A DNA stretch of 64,000 nt, taken from the NCBI RefSeq assembly GCF_036924715.1, contig NZ_JAZHSB010000001.1:2967001-3031000 (forward strand), in the 5' to 3' direction. Below are positions 55,249 through 64,000 of this stretch, one piece after another (the stretch's first letter is position 1; each line of letters opens with the position of its first letter). Under the pieces are notes generated by a model, which was given only the letters and a program-made list of their open reading frames with translations, was not told where the DNA came from and searched no databases. A program made the position numbers and the translations under genes. This DNA comes from Bradyrhizobium sp. AZCC 1721. GTDB taxonomy: Bacteria; Pseudomonadota; Alphaproteobacteria; Rhizobiales; Xanthobacteraceae.

Positions 55249-56640
55249 CTATCCGCGGATCGCCGCATTGGCCTTCTCGGCGGCGTTGGTCATCGCAATC
55301 TTCGCCGATCTCGCTCCGGTGACCACTTCATTCACGCCGATCATGAATGCGTCCAGGATGGGTCTCGAGAGCGCATGGAAAAGAATCGCCTTGGCGCGGT
55401 CAACATCGGCATTCTGCAAGTTGGTCAGCGCTGCCTCCGCGGCTTGTGCGCCGAACGCCTTCTTGAAGTCCTCGCTCGACCAGGCCGACACGCGTGTCGT
55501 CGCCAGCCCCGCTGCGGCGGTCCGCAGCGAGGTTGGCTTGCTTGTCGCCCACATCAGAAACAAGAACGCCGCCCGCTTGTTTCGGGAATGGGAATTGATG
55601 CAGGCCTGCCAGTGCGACATGAAGGGCACGGACGTGCGGCCGGCGACATGTGGAAAGGCGGCGAACACAGTCCGCCCGGCAACTTGGCTTTTGGCTGGAT
55701 TGGAGATGTCGGTGGCGAAGTTGCTGCTGTCGATCGCCATCGCCGTCTTGCGCTGCAGGAAATCGTCCAGCACGTGGTACCATTCATAGCCGCTCACACC
55801 GCTGGGTCCGGCTTGGCTGAGCAGTCGACCGTACATCTCGACGGCCGCGATCGCCTCCGGGCCCGCGAAAGCGGCCTTGTTGTCCTTGACCATGTCCCCG
55901 CCATAGGAGAACACGAAGCTCATGGCCGGCACGGACGAATTGCCGCCGGCCTGCGCCCGCATGGCGATGCCCGACATCTCACTGGTCTTGGCCGCGTTGG
56001 CGGTGGCGAGCAGCTCATCGAAAGTCTGGGGAACGCGCAGATTCCTGGCTGCCATCGCGTCGCCGTTGATGAACAAGGTCACCGCCTCGGATGTGATCGG
56101 GCAGGCGTAGCGTTCGCCGTCCGGCCACAACGGAAAGGCTCGGGCTGTCTGGAGAAGATCATTCTCGTCATACCAGCCGAGATCGGTCAGCGACCTGTCG
56201 GAATAATAGGCGTTCAGCGGCTCGAGCCATCCTTTTGAGATGCCCTGGCCATAGGCCGTAAACATGAAGACGTCGGGTGTGCTGCTGCCGCGGGCGAGCT
56301 GGATCGGGAGCGCGCCCATATACGCGGTCTCCAATCGGAAGTCGGTAACGACGCTGATGCCGGTGAGCTTGGTGAAATCCCACAAAAGCGGTGTGATCGC
56401 GTTCGACCAGGGATGGATCGCGCCTGCGAGCGTGATCGTCTGCCCGGCAAATTGCCTCCAATCTATCGCAGCGTGCGCATAGACACCGGCGACATCCTCT
56501 GCGAAACCCCACCGTGGCAGGATGGCGAGGGCCGGCAGGGCGACGCCGGCTGCGCCCAATCCCTTGACGAAGCTGCGCCGGCTGGCCGACCCCGGACGGC
56601 CCGGAAGCTTTTCACCCTGCACCATTTCATTTGGAGCCAT
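55249..56640 (-). CDS. Tat-exported family 1 extracellular solute-binding protein
   Basis: The 463-residue protein has a Tat signal (ASRRSFVKGLGAAG, residues 19-32) and the bilobed fold of family 1 sugar/oligosaccharide binding proteins (QTFDELLATANA, LFINGDAMAARN). No ABC permease or ATPase gene is in the window, so it is an orphan. It lies between the xoxFGJ-like operon and a histidine kinase, with both neighbours transcribed the other way. Ligand unknown; a sensing role with the kinase is possible. Confidence 0.87.
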   Translation of the reverse strand: MAPNEMVQGEKLPGRPGSASRRSFVKGLGAAGVALPALAILPRWGFAEDVAGVYAHAAIDWRQFAGQTITLAGAIHPWSNAITPLLWDFTKLTGISVVTDFRLETAYMGALPIQLARGSSTPDVFMFTAYGQGISKGWLEPLNAYYSDRSLTDLGWYDENDLLQTARAFPLWPDGERYACPITSEAVTLFINGDAMAARNLRVPQTFDELLATANAAKTSEMSGIAMRAQAGGNSSVPAMSFVFSYGGDMVKDNKAAFAGPEAIAAVEMYGRLLSQAGPSGVSGYEWYHVLDDFLQRKTAMAIDSSNFATDISNPAKSQVAGRTVFAAFPHVAGRTSVPFMSHWQACINSHSRNKRAAFLFLMWATSKPTSLRTAAAGLATTRVSAWSSEDFKKAFGAQAAEAALTNLQNADVDRAKAILFHALSRPILDAFMIGVNEVVTGARSAKIAMTNAAEKANAAIRG

Positions 56641-56875
56641 GTGAATGCTCCCGGCGGGCAGTGGCCTTCACGACAGCCGAGCGACCCCACCCGTGACGTT
56701 CTGGCCCCTTGCGAGGGGACTGACGGGCTTCTAAGCCGGTGCAATCTGCAGGGTTGGCGCGTGCCGGTTCCTATCTAAACTACGCAGACCGCGGCTGTAT
56801 TTTTACTATACTGGCAATACTCTTCATCGGCATCAGAAAAGAGCCGCTCACGCGAGCATCGAAGACTTAAGGCTA

Positions 56876-59071
56876 ATGTCAATCCCTCTGACCCAGTCCT
56901 TTCGGTGGTTTGCTCGTCCGCTGACGCTGGTGGTTGTCGCGGTGGTTCTAGCTGTCGTGGTCTCGACCGGGTTTCTCGGCCTTCGATATTGGCAGGAGCG
57001 ACAAGCGGCAAGTCTTGCACACGAGAAGAGTCGACAGGTGCTCGACACGCTGGATCGGCTGCGGGCGGTCATCGCCGACGTGGAGGCCCAAAGACGCGAG
57101 TATCTGCTGACTCTCGACCCCTCATATCTCAAGGCTTACGGCGTCTCCGACGAAAGCGTACGACGAGACACGCAGGCGCTCCAGGCTCTGGTCGCGAACG
57201 ATCCCTTGCAGAACCATCGTGCCGGACATCTGGCGCTGACAGTTGCAGCAAAGCTGCGTGAGATCGATGACATCGTCAAGACGGCCAGCACCTCCGGGCT
57301 GGCGGCGCTGACCATGATCCGCAGCCTGGACGAGATAAGGTCGCAGATCGACCAGATGGTGGACCACGAGCGTCTCCTGCTCGTAGATCAGGAGAAGCGC
57401 GCCGAGGCACTCGAACAACGCAAAGCCAGGCTGATCGCGACCGCGATCGTCATTGTCGCAGTCCTGGCGGTGGTGGCGTTGGCGCTTGCACGGCTCGAAG
57501 CGATAAGGCGGCGTAAGGCGATCGCGGAGAACGTCGCGCTTCACGGCGATCTCCTGGCGCGCGACAAGAAGATCCGGCGCCTGGTCGACGCCAATATCGT
57601 TGGCATCATCATTTGGGATCTCGAAGGTCGCATTCTCGAGGCCAACGACGCGTTTCTCCGTATGTTGGGTTACAGCCGGGACGATCTTGCCTCGGGTTAC
57701 CTGAGCCGAACCGACCTGACGCCAGCGGAATGGCGCGACCGCGATTCACGCACGGTGGCGGAGCTGAAGCGGTTGGGGACCGTCCAGCCATTCGAGAAGG
57801 AATATTTTCGGAAGGATGGCAGTCGCGTGCCCGTGCTGCTCGGCGGGGTGATGTTCGAGCAAAGCCCAGATCAAGGTGTTAGTTTTGTCCTCGATTTGAC
57901 CGAGCGCAAGCGAGCGGAAGAGGCGCTGCGGCAGAGCGAGGAGCGCTTTCGCACCCTCGTGCAGTTCTCCTTCGACGTGTACTGGGAGACTGATGCGCAA
58001 CATCGGTTCACTCACCAGGAGTTCGCGGATAGCCTTGCCGACGCGCCGGCGCCGGGCGCCGAGATCGGCAAGACCCGTTGGGAAGTACCTTACCTGGAGC
58101 CGGATGAAGAGGCCTGGCGCAAGCACCGGGAGACGCTCGATGCCCACCTGCCGTTTCGCGATTTTGAGCTTGCGCGAGCTGGCCCCGACGGCAGCAAGCG
58201 TTACGTGTCCGTCTCCGGGCTGCCGGTGTTTGACAAGACGGGGCGCTTCGTCGGCTACCGCGGCGTCGGGCGGCACATCACCGAACGCAGGCGGGCCGAG
58301 GAATCCTTGCGCGCCATGCAGGCGGAGCTCGCGCACGCCAATCGCGTCACCACGATGGGTCAATTGACGGCCTCGATTGCCCATGAGGTCAACCAGCCGA
58401 TCGCGGCGACGGTTACCAATGCCGGGGCTGCCCTGCGCTGGCTCAGCGCTCAACCGCCCAATCTCGGCGAGGTTCGCGATTCCCTTCGCCGTATCGTCGA
58501 GGACGGCAAGCGCGCCGGCAACGTCATCAGCGGGATCCGGGCCCTCATCAACAAGGTGCCGCCGCGGAACGATCGGTTCGACCTCAATGAAGCCATCCTC
58601 GAAATGGTCGTGCTGACCCGGAGCGAAATGCTCAAGCACGGCATCTTGCTGCAGACCGACCTCGCGCCGGGCTTGCCTATGGTGAAGGGCGATCGCACCC
58701 AACTGCAGCAGGTGATTCTGAACCTGATCCTTAATGCCATTGAAGCCATGGAGGGCGTCGACCAGCGGGCAGGCGCACTGCGGATCAACAGCGAGAGGGA
58801 GGCCGCAGGCGGCGTGCTCGTCACGGTTCGCGATTCCGGCCCGGGCCTGGACCCGGCGGATGTCGAGCGCGTGTTCGAGGCCTTCTATACGACGAAGGCC
58901 AAGGGCATGGGCATGGGCCTCGCGATCTGCCGGTCGATGGTCGAGGCTCACGGGGGACGGATGTGGGCGAGCGCGAACGAACCACGGGGCGCCGTGTTTC
59001 AATTTTCGCTGCCGCTGGAACAAGACGAGAGCGTTCAAGCCCGGCAGATCCGGTCCAATCCGGCCGCGTGA
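56876..59071 (+). CDS. Sensor histidine kinase, CHASE3-PAS-PAS-HisKA-HATPase
   Basis: The 731-residue membrane kinase has two helices (about residues 17-37 and 187-207) that frame a periplasmic CHASE3 sensor (QRREYLLTLDPSYLKAY). Two PAS domains follow (about 235-350 and 360-480). HisKA has phospho-acceptor His503 in SIAHEVNQP, and the catalytic domain shows ILNLILNAIEAM (N box), VRDSGPGL and GMGLAI. No response regulator is adjacent. The gene is divergent from the binding protein, with a 235 bp region between. Confidence 0.93.
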   Translation: MSIPLTQSFRWFARPLTLVVVAVVLAVVVSTGFLGLRYWQERQAASLAHEKSRQVLDTLDRLRAVIADVEAQRREYLLTLDPSYLKAYGVSDESVRRDTQALQALVANDPLQNHRAGHLALTVAAKLREIDDIVKTASTSGLAALTMIRSLDEIRSQIDQMVDHERLLLVDQEKRAEALEQRKARLIATAIVIVAVLAVVALALARLEAIRRRKAIAENVALHGDLLARDKKIRRLVDANIVGIIIWDLEGRILEANDAFLRMLGYSRDDLASGYLSRTDLTPAEWRDRDSRTVAELKRLGTVQPFEKEYFRKDGSRVPVLLGGVMFEQSPDQGVSFVLDLTERKRAEEALRQSEERFRTLVQFSFDVYWETDAQHRFTHQEFADSLADAPAPGAEIGKTRWEVPYLEPDEEAWRKHRETLDAHLPFRDFELARAGPDGSKRYVSVSGLPVFDKTGRFVGYRGVGRHITERRRAEESLRAMQAELAHANRVTTMGQLTASIAHEVNQPIAATVTNAGAALRWLSAQPPNLGEVRDSLRRIVEDGKRAGNVISGIRALINKVPPRNDRFDLNEAILEMVVLTRSEMLKHGILLQTDLAPGLPMVKGDRTQLQQVILNLILNAIEAMEGVDQRAGALRINSEREAAGGVLVTVRDSGPGLDPADVERVFEAFYTTKAKGMGMGLAICRSMVEAHGGRMWASANEPRGAVFQFSLPLEQDESVQARQIRSNPAA

Positions 59072-59249
59072 GGTTGCGGGTTGCGAGAAGCAAAGTGAGG
59101 AGCCGTTCGCGGTTGGAGCAAATGTCCCTGCGCTATGCTCGGGCCGGCCACAATGAGGCAAACGCGGACATGTGCGTGCCCGAGACATTGCTTCCGGTCT
59201 CAAGTAGCTGCAGAATGGCGCGCCAGAACAGGTCTGCGGGAGGGATATC

Positions 59250-60539
59250 ATGATCTCACGTCGTCTTGTCATCCGACTGCTTGCGGCCGCAGTAATAGCT
59301 TTCGCGCTCAGCCCCATCCCGGTGGCCCTGGCTTTTTCGCCCGAGGCGCGCAACGCCAAGCTCGATGAAGTCCTTCGGGGCTTGGTGGAAGGCCGCAGCA
59401 CTCCGGGTATCGTGGTGCTGATCCTCCAGGACGGCCGCCCGGTCTACAGCCGCAGCGTCGGCGTTCGCGAGGTTGGAAGTACCGCGCCGATCGGCGCAAA
59501 CGACATGTTCCGAGTTGCCTCAATGACGAAGACTGTCACCTCGGTGGCGGCGATGATCCTTGTCGAGCAGGGCAAGATTGGCCTGGATGATCCGGTTAGC
59601 CGCTTCCTCCCCGAGTTCACCAAGCTTCGGGTGCGAGGGCCCGACGGCGCCGAGGGGCCGGCCAACAGGCCCCCGACCATCCGCGAATTGCTGACCCATA
59701 CCGCCGGGCTCTCCTATAACTTCATCAATAATGCTCGGCTTGTGGATGCATATCGCGACGCGCGCGTGACCGACGGGCTAGATCAGCCCGAAGTAACCAC
59801 CGCTGAAGCAATGCAGCGTCTCGCCTCCGTTCCGCTTGGCTATCAGCCTGGTACGGGCTGGGAATACTCGCTTGCGACGGACGTGCTCGGCGCCGTCATC
59901 GAGAAGGTGACGGGAAACAGCCTGCAATCTTTTGTCACCGAGCGCATTGCAAAGCCCTTGCGCATCGAGAGCTTTGTGTTCAACGCGCCCGATACCGTTC
60001 GCTCACGCTTCGTGCAGGTGACGCGACCCGCACAGGTCACGGGCGCACTCGGCACAGGCTACGTTCCCGTGATGGGACCTGAGGCAGTGCCGTTCCCACC
60101 TACCAAGGGCACTGCCAGCCTCGACCCGAACCGCGCCTTCTCTCCGACTGCGTACAATTCCGGCGGCGCCGGCATGAGTGCCACTATCGGTGACTACGTG
60201 CGGTTCTTGCAGATGCTGCTGAACGAGGGCGAGCTTGACGGCGTGCGGGTGCTCCGCGCCGAGACGGTCCGGCAGATGACGCAGAACGCGACCGGCAACA
60301 TGCCGACGATTCGCGGACCCGGTTGGGGCTTCACGCTGGGCTTTGGAATCCTGACCGATCCCGCCGCAGCCAAGAGCCGTCTTCCGGCCGGTAGCTATGG
60401 ATGGGGCGGCATCTATGGCACGCAGTTTTGGATCGATCCGACAAACCGCGTCATCGGCGTAGTCATGACCCAGACGGCGATCATTGGCTCCGGTCCCATT
60501 TCGAATCCCGTCCGGGAGGCGTTCTACGCGGCCGATTGA
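59250..60539 (+). CDS. Beta-lactamase-fold serine hydrolase
   Basis: The 429-residue secreted protein has a signal peptide (cleavage near ALAF, residue 28). Of the class C/serine hydrolase motifs, SxxK is present as SMTK, Tyr of YxN as EYSLATD (Asn replaced by Leu) and LLTHTAGLSY. A Gly-rich end GWGGIYGTQFW replaces KTG. Activity as an esterase or peptidase is more likely than beta-lactam hydrolysis. It follows the kinase by 178 bp. Confidence 0.88.
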   Translation: MISRRLVIRLLAAAVIAFALSPIPVALAFSPEARNAKLDEVLRGLVEGRSTPGIVVLILQDGRPVYSRSVGVREVGSTAPIGANDMFRVASMTKTVTSVAAMILVEQGKIGLDDPVSRFLPEFTKLRVRGPDGAEGPANRPPTIRELLTHTAGLSYNFINNARLVDAYRDARVTDGLDQPEVTTAEAMQRLASVPLGYQPGTGWEYSLATDVLGAVIEKVTGNSLQSFVTERIAKPLRIESFVFNAPDTVRSRFVQVTRPAQVTGALGTGYVPVMGPEAVPFPPTKGTASLDPNRAFSPTAYNSGGAGMSATIGDYVRFLQMLLNEGELDGVRVLRAETVRQMTQNATGNMPTIRGPGWGFTLGFGILTDPAAAKSRLPAGSYGWGGIYGTQFWIDPTNRVIGVVMTQTAIIGSGPISNPVREAFYAAD

Positions 60540-60644
60540 AGGTTTGATGACCAGCCTGGGGATCGGTCTGCTCCCGCAAGGCTGGTGACGTTCCGCTCAA
60601 ACGGTGCTCTCGGTCTACCTCCAGGAGCGGGAGTATATTTATCG

Positions 60645-61124
60645 ATGGCTATCAGCTCCCCCGATCTGAAAGCGTTCTTGCTCGCCACACCTTTCTTCGG
60701 TGGCCTTTCAGATGCGGGCCTCGATCTGCTGATCTCGATGCTGGTCGAGCGCCGCTTCAACGCCGGTGCCACGGTCGTCGCGGAAGGAGAACCGGGGCGC
60801 TCCATGTTCATTGTTCACTCTGGCCAGCTCGTGGTGAGCAAGCGGGCGGATGCCGGACGCGTCATTCGCATGGCGGATCTCGGGCCCGGTGATTTCTTCG
60901 GCGAAATGACGCTTATCGAAATGCAGAACCGATCAGCCACCGTCGTCGCGGAGAGCCCAACCATGCTGTACGAGCTCACAGCCCAAAAACTCTACATGTG
61001 CTACAAAGCCGACATCCATGCGTATGTGATGGTTATGCAGAATATCAACCGCGAGCTTTGCCGGCGGCTCCGCCGCGCCGACGACCGCATTGCCAGGCTG
61101 CAGATGCTTCACGCGAGGCAATGA
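60645..61124 (+). CDS. Cyclic-nucleotide-binding-domain protein without DNA-binding domain
   Basis: The 159-residue protein is essentially one cNMP-binding (CRP-type) domain: FFGGLSDAGLDLL, VVAEGEPGRSMFIVHSGQL and the phosphate-binding cassette-like GDFFGEMTLIEMQNRSATV. The cassette is degenerate against the usual RAA-type (SA follows R). No helix-turn-helix follows, so it is not a CRP regulator. It could regulate a partner protein. The ATG at 60645 is preferred over 60585 and has a purine-rich CCAGGAGCGGGAG upstream. Confidence 0.85.
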   Translation: MAISSPDLKAFLLATPFFGGLSDAGLDLLISMLVERRFNAGATVVAEGEPGRSMFIVHSGQLVVSKRADAGRVIRMADLGPGDFFGEMTLIEMQNRSATVVAESPTMLYELTAQKLYMCYKADIHAYVMVMQNINRELCRRLRRADDRIARLQMLHARQ

Positions 61125-61228
61125 CGCAGGTTTCGCGCGCGGCGCGGGTGGGACGAAAAACTGCGAACGGCGAACGCTCCCTAACCCAATATGAAATTGG
61201 ATTTGATTTGGACCACGAAGAAAGTGCG

Positions 61229-61402
61229 CTCCCTCTCCCGCTTGCGGGGGAGGGTTGGGGTGGGGGTGTCTCCACGGGCGACACTGCCTGAGTGGAGAGA
61301 GCCCCCACCCGGCGCTTCGCCATGGCCGAGGCTTTGCCTCGGCGTCTCAGAGGACGGCCACCGAAGGTGGCCTACGCCTCCCCCGCAAGCGGGAGAGGTA
61401 AA
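61229..61402. repeat. Large palindromic intergenic repeat
   Basis: Outer arms CTCTCCCGCTTGCGGGGGAGG (near 61233-61253) and its near-complement at 61378-61398 flank an inner pair of GGGTGGGGG-type and CCCCCACCC-type tracts. I recognise this GC-rich element as a repeat scattered in related genomes. It fills most of the 316 bp gap between the cNMP gene and the L,D-transpeptidase. Confidence 0.8.
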
Positions 61403-61440
61403 GCGCGTCCGCGGCCAAAAAAACATCACGCTCTAGCTCG

Positions 61441-62058
61441 CTACGCGCTCCGGCCCGGCGGGAGGACGACGACGATCGCGCCGAGCTTCACCCGATTGAC
61501 GAGATCGATAACATCTTCGTTGGTCATGCGGATGCAGCCGGACGAAATGGCCTGACCGATATATTCCGGCTGGTTGGTGCCGTGGATGCGGTACAGCGTG
61601 TCCTTGTTGCCCTCGTAAAGATAGATCGCCCGCGCGCCCAGCGGATTGGCCGGACCTCCGGCAACGCGCTTCGGGTAGGGCCCGAGCCGGGCCTGGATCT
61701 CCGCCGTCGGGATCCAATCCGGCCATTCCGCCATGCGGCCAACCGTAGCGACGCCGGACCAGGCCAGCGCTTCCTCTCCCACCGTCACGCCGTAGCGGAT
61801 CGCCTTGCCCCCAGGCAAGACGTAGTACAGATACTTGGCGTTGGTATCGACCAGGATCGTTCCCGGCTGCTCCTTGCGCGTGTAGTCGACAATATGCCGG
61901 CGATAAGTCTCGGGAATGCTGGCCTGCGCGTAAGGCGTGCGGGCGAGCAACTGCCGGTCCCTTGGGGTCAAACTGGCATTCGACGATGGTGCAAGCGTCG
62001 CTTGCATACAGCCGCCCAGCAGCCCTACCAGTAACAACGCGAGCCCACGCCCCATCAT
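61441..62058 (-). CDS. L,D-transpeptidase (YkuD) lipoprotein
   Basis: Crosslinks peptidoglycan or attaches proteins through an active-site Cys. The 205-residue protein has a lipoprotein signal (LLVGLLGGC, lipobox LGGC) and a YkuD domain ending in the signature HGTNQPEYIGQAISSGCIRM with the catalytic Cys. A GGAGG ribosome site upstream supports the start at 62058 or the adjacent ATG at 62055. It lies downstream of the haloperoxidase-like gene, with no functional link evident. Confidence 0.92.
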   Translation of the reverse strand: MMGRGLALLLVGLLGGCMQATLAPSSNASLTPRDRQLLARTPYAQASIPETYRRHIVDYTRKEQPGTILVDTNAKYLYYVLPGGKAIRYGVTVGEEALAWSGVATVGRMAEWPDWIPTAEIQARLGPYPKRVAGGPANPLGARAIYLYEGNKDTLYRIHGTNQPEYIGQAISSGCIRMTNEDVIDLVNRVKLGAIVVVLPPGRSA

Positions 62059-62203
62059 CGCGTGTCCTCCAAGAGTCCACATGGACGTAATTTGTTTGCT
62101 CAAAAAGTGTGGAAATCAAGGCGTCGCTCCCGGATCGGGTCAGGCCGGGGCATCACGACCTAGCCAGGTGACGTGCTGCGGCAAGCCGCAGCACGCCGCC
62201 CGA

Positions 62204-63454
62204 TTACCGAGTGCCTTGAGATGGCGCCGAAACATGCGTCGGCTTCACGTAGTAGTTTGCCACCAGATGGTCGGCGATCTTGCGACCCATCGCTTCTCCG
62301 ACCTCCAGCGAATTGCGGAAATGAATGCCGCCCCAGATGCGCACTTCTTTGTGCTCCTGGGTCATCTGCGCAAAGCTGGTGAATTGGCGCGAAAGGCGCG
62401 CGTCGGAAGTATCGGTCGCGGTGAAGCTTTCTGTCCCGGCGCCGAAAACAGCTTCCAGAACGCCTTGTGCCGCACCCGCGTTGATCCCGGCCTGCGACGG
62501 GTATTCGGGATGCATCGGCGTAGTGTTCAGAGGCTGCCAGCCTGCCTCGCGCTCCGTCGCATCGTTGCCGTCCTGGTCGCCGTTGCGGATCGCGGTAATC
62601 GGCCGCCAGAAATTGTATTGGAATTTGGCGTCCCAATCGACGATGAAGCAGTTGGCGAGAGCCATGGACATCAGTGCAAACACTCGCGCGCTTTCTGCCA
62701 CCGGGAGGCCATGACGAGCGGAAGCCTGCCGAGCCGCCTGGAACCATGCGGGCCCGAGGTTGGCTTGCGTCCAGAAGCGCACGGCGTCGGACTGCGCGTC
62801 GGTCCGCTTCGCGCTTTTTACCCCACCCATTTCCTTGGTTTCATTGTAATCGCGCGCATAAAGAGCGCTGTTGAGGGCCGGGGGCGCACCCGGGCGGAAC
62901 TGACTTGCACTCTCCAAGCCCCACGGCTTGGCTGTCGCATATTGAGGGAAGAGCGGCGGCGTGGTCGGCACCCATATGCCAGCCGTGGTGAACGGGCGGT
63001 ATGTGTCGGGCGCGTTTGTCGCGTCGCTCTGACGTTCGGCGAAAACGGCGTCCGCAACTTTTGCGCCTAAATCAATACCCGCGGCCCGAGCGGGGTTGTC
63101 CGGAATGATTTTCATCGTCTCCGCGAAGGCTGCATCGATCCGCTCCTTCTGGCCGGGATACTGGCGCATGAGAATTTCGCGGGCAGCCGCCGCAGCGGCG
63201 GCCTCGGCTGAAGCGTTCGGGTCAATTGGAAGCTCCTGTATGTAACGCGAATATCGGTTCTGCACCGAGTTGACCGCGTCAGACATGGACACGTTTACGA
63301 GGGCCATGCTGCGCGTCCACGGATTACCGCCAACGTTGACCGCCTTCATCACGGCCATTGCGGTGTTGTTCCAATCGGCGATGACGTCCGCGTGGACCGC
63401 TGTATTGGCTGAAATTAGTCCCAGGCCGACGATTGCAGCTTTCAGTACGTTCAT
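62204..63454 (-). CDS. Vanadium-haloperoxidase-like PAP2 protein, altered active site
   Basis: The 416-residue secreted protein has a signal peptide (ending AVHAD, residue 23). The acid-phosphatase/vanadium haloperoxidase core is KFQYNFWRPITAIR (vanadate or phosphate Lys and Arg), then YPSQAGIN where PSGH is expected (Ser320 kept, Gln321 and Ala322), then VRIWGGIHFR (Arg and the metal-ligand His kept). The start has a GGAGG site. Loss of the proton-shuttling His suggests weak or changed chemistry. It stands alone. Confidence 0.85.
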   Translation of the reverse strand: MNVLKAAIVGLGLISANTAVHADVIADWNNTAMAVMKAVNVGGNPWTRSMALVNVSMSDAVNSVQNRYSRYIQELPIDPNASAEAAAAAAAREILMRQYPGQKERIDAAFAETMKIIPDNPARAAGIDLGAKVADAVFAERQSDATNAPDTYRPFTTAGIWVPTTPPLFPQYATAKPWGLESASQFRPGAPPALNSALYARDYNETKEMGGVKSAKRTDAQSDAVRFWTQANLGPAWFQAARQASARHGLPVAESARVFALMSMALANCFIVDWDAKFQYNFWRPITAIRNGDQDGNDATEREAGWQPLNTTPMHPEYPSQAGINAGAAQGVLEAVFGAGTESFTATDTSDARLSRQFTSFAQMTQEHKEVRIWGGIHFRNSLEVGEAMGRKIADHLVANYYVKPTHVSAPSQGTR

Positions 63455-63645
63455 CGTTGCCTCCTTCGAAAAAGGTGGACTTTCAAATGACTGTCGATGT
63501 CGTGTGTACGTACCTCCGTATTCATCTTGTCGTGCGCGCAGCCGCATCTGTGCTCCGTCACGCGAAGGCGTCGCCCAACTGCCAAGGGTCCATTGCAACT
63601 TTCGCCAAGTCGGCCGATCGCGGCGGCACTTAGCGAACGGCGAGC

Positions 63646-63876
63646 CTATTGCTCGGGCGTGTCCGTTGTCGAAGAAGACATCGCGGACCAGCGCTCGTCA
63701 AAACTCGCAGTTGGGAGTTCGTTCGCGTCAACCGTGCGGCCATTCGACATGGTCGTACCGGCGGAGACGGCAATGCTCTCCGTCGAAGGCGAGTGCGACC
63801 TCATGGTGGCGGCGGATGCGGCAACAGCAAGCAGAGCGACAGCCACGAACCCAGTTATCGTTCGATGCTTCGTCAT
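63646..63876 (-). CDS. Small secreted protein, unknown function
   Basis: The 76-residue protein has a signal peptide (MTKHRTITGFVAVALLAVAASAA). A short, Ser/Thr-rich polar mature part of about 52 residues follows. The start at 63876 has AGGAGG 5 bases upstream; a start at 63945 is in frame but unsupported. It is upstream of the haloperoxidase-like gene on the same strand, 191 bp away. No domain recognised. Confidence 0.55.
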   Translation of the reverse strand: MTKHRTITGFVAVALLAVAASAATMRSHSPSTESIAVSAGTTMSNGRTVDANELPTASFDERWSAMSSSTTDTPEQ

Positions 63877-63979
63877 CAGAACCTCCTGTGGTCCCGAGAG
63901 CCCCTTAGGGTGGGTCAGGGGAACGTCGCGAAGGTTCAACGGCAAAGCGAAAAGTGTGGATTGTGTGTTTCCACAGATC

Positions 63980-63996
63980 GGACAACTAAGTTGTCC
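63980..63996. promoter_or_regulatory. Perfect 8-bp palindrome, operator-like
   Basis: GGACAACT (63980-63987) and AGTTGTCC (63989-63996) are exact complements around one base. No T-run follows. It stands upstream of the small secreted gene or of a gene beyond the window edge, as dimer-binding operators do. The regulator is unknown. Confidence 0.4.
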
Positions 63997-64000
63997 CGAA

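Noticed and set aside
57746..59401. A 551-codon minus-strand frame opposite the histidine kinase
   Set aside because: Sense strand has CHASE3, PAS, HisKA and HATPase motifs in order; the antisense frame has none.
1..64000. tRNA, rRNA, IS elements, phage genes, CRISPR arrays, toxin-antitoxin pairs
   Set aside because: None was seen on either strand: no CCA-ending cloverleaf, no transposase or integrase motif, and no regularly spaced repeats.

Overview
The window reads as a chromosomal stretch of a high-GC alphaproteobacterium, most likely Bradyrhizobium or a close relative in the Nitrobacteraceae. The evidence is the gene set and order (DUF2865 protein, class II DAHP synthase, citramalate synthase, psd-pssA, tandem kup genes, tripartite tricarboxylate transporters, LivFGHMK transporter, DUF459 protein) and the GC-rich codon use. 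The genus is inferred from recognised protein families; no search was run. I saw no rRNA, tRNA, IS transposase, prophage or CRISPR array.

Positions 1-25100 are mostly core genes: a partial flavin reductase, a cysteine hydrolase, an alpha/beta hydrolase, aroG-dgkA (closed by a strong terminator), nadE, two secreted proteins of unknown function, the coupled run cysS-37 aa membrane peptide-GNAT-cimA, a VOC protein, a LOG-type phosphoribohydrolase, an Atm1-like ABC exporter, psd-pssA, an RraA-like aldolase with a Bug-type binding protein, a motA-motB stator pair, and two adjacent kup potassium transporters. The 3' part of cysS has a distinctly lower GC content.

Positions 25100-38000 are accessory. 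A six-gene minus-strand set (SoxC-like sulfite dehydrogenase, cytochrome c, MFS transporter, cysteine version of a GrdB/PrdB-type reductase, TTC38-like TPR protein, ChrR-like cupin) is transcribed away from an AraC regulator. It is the best candidate here for an undescribed system. A complete tctCBA transporter operon, an orphan terminator hairpin, small membrane proteins, an NDUFA9-like NAD(P)-binding protein and a Cys-rich small protein follow.

Positions 38000-51200 carry a Tat-exported amidohydrolase, then an acyl-CoA ligase fused by overlap into a livGHMKF-type ABC operon. That suggests uptake and CoA activation of an organic acid. An unrecognised secreted protein is attached to the operon's 3' end. 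A cell-wall amidase and a DUF459/SGNH protein that has lost its catalytic residues come next.

Positions 51300-64000 hold a xoxF-xoxG-xoxJ-like methanol/alcohol oxidation operon with a truncated second xoxJ-like gene and a hairpin-rich untranslated stretch upstream, an orphan Tat-exported sugar-type binding protein, an orphan CHASE3-PAS-PAS histidine kinase, a serine hydrolase, a cNMP-binding protein, a palindromic repeat, an L,D-transpeptidase lipoprotein and a vanadium-haloperoxidase-like PAP2 protein with an altered active site.
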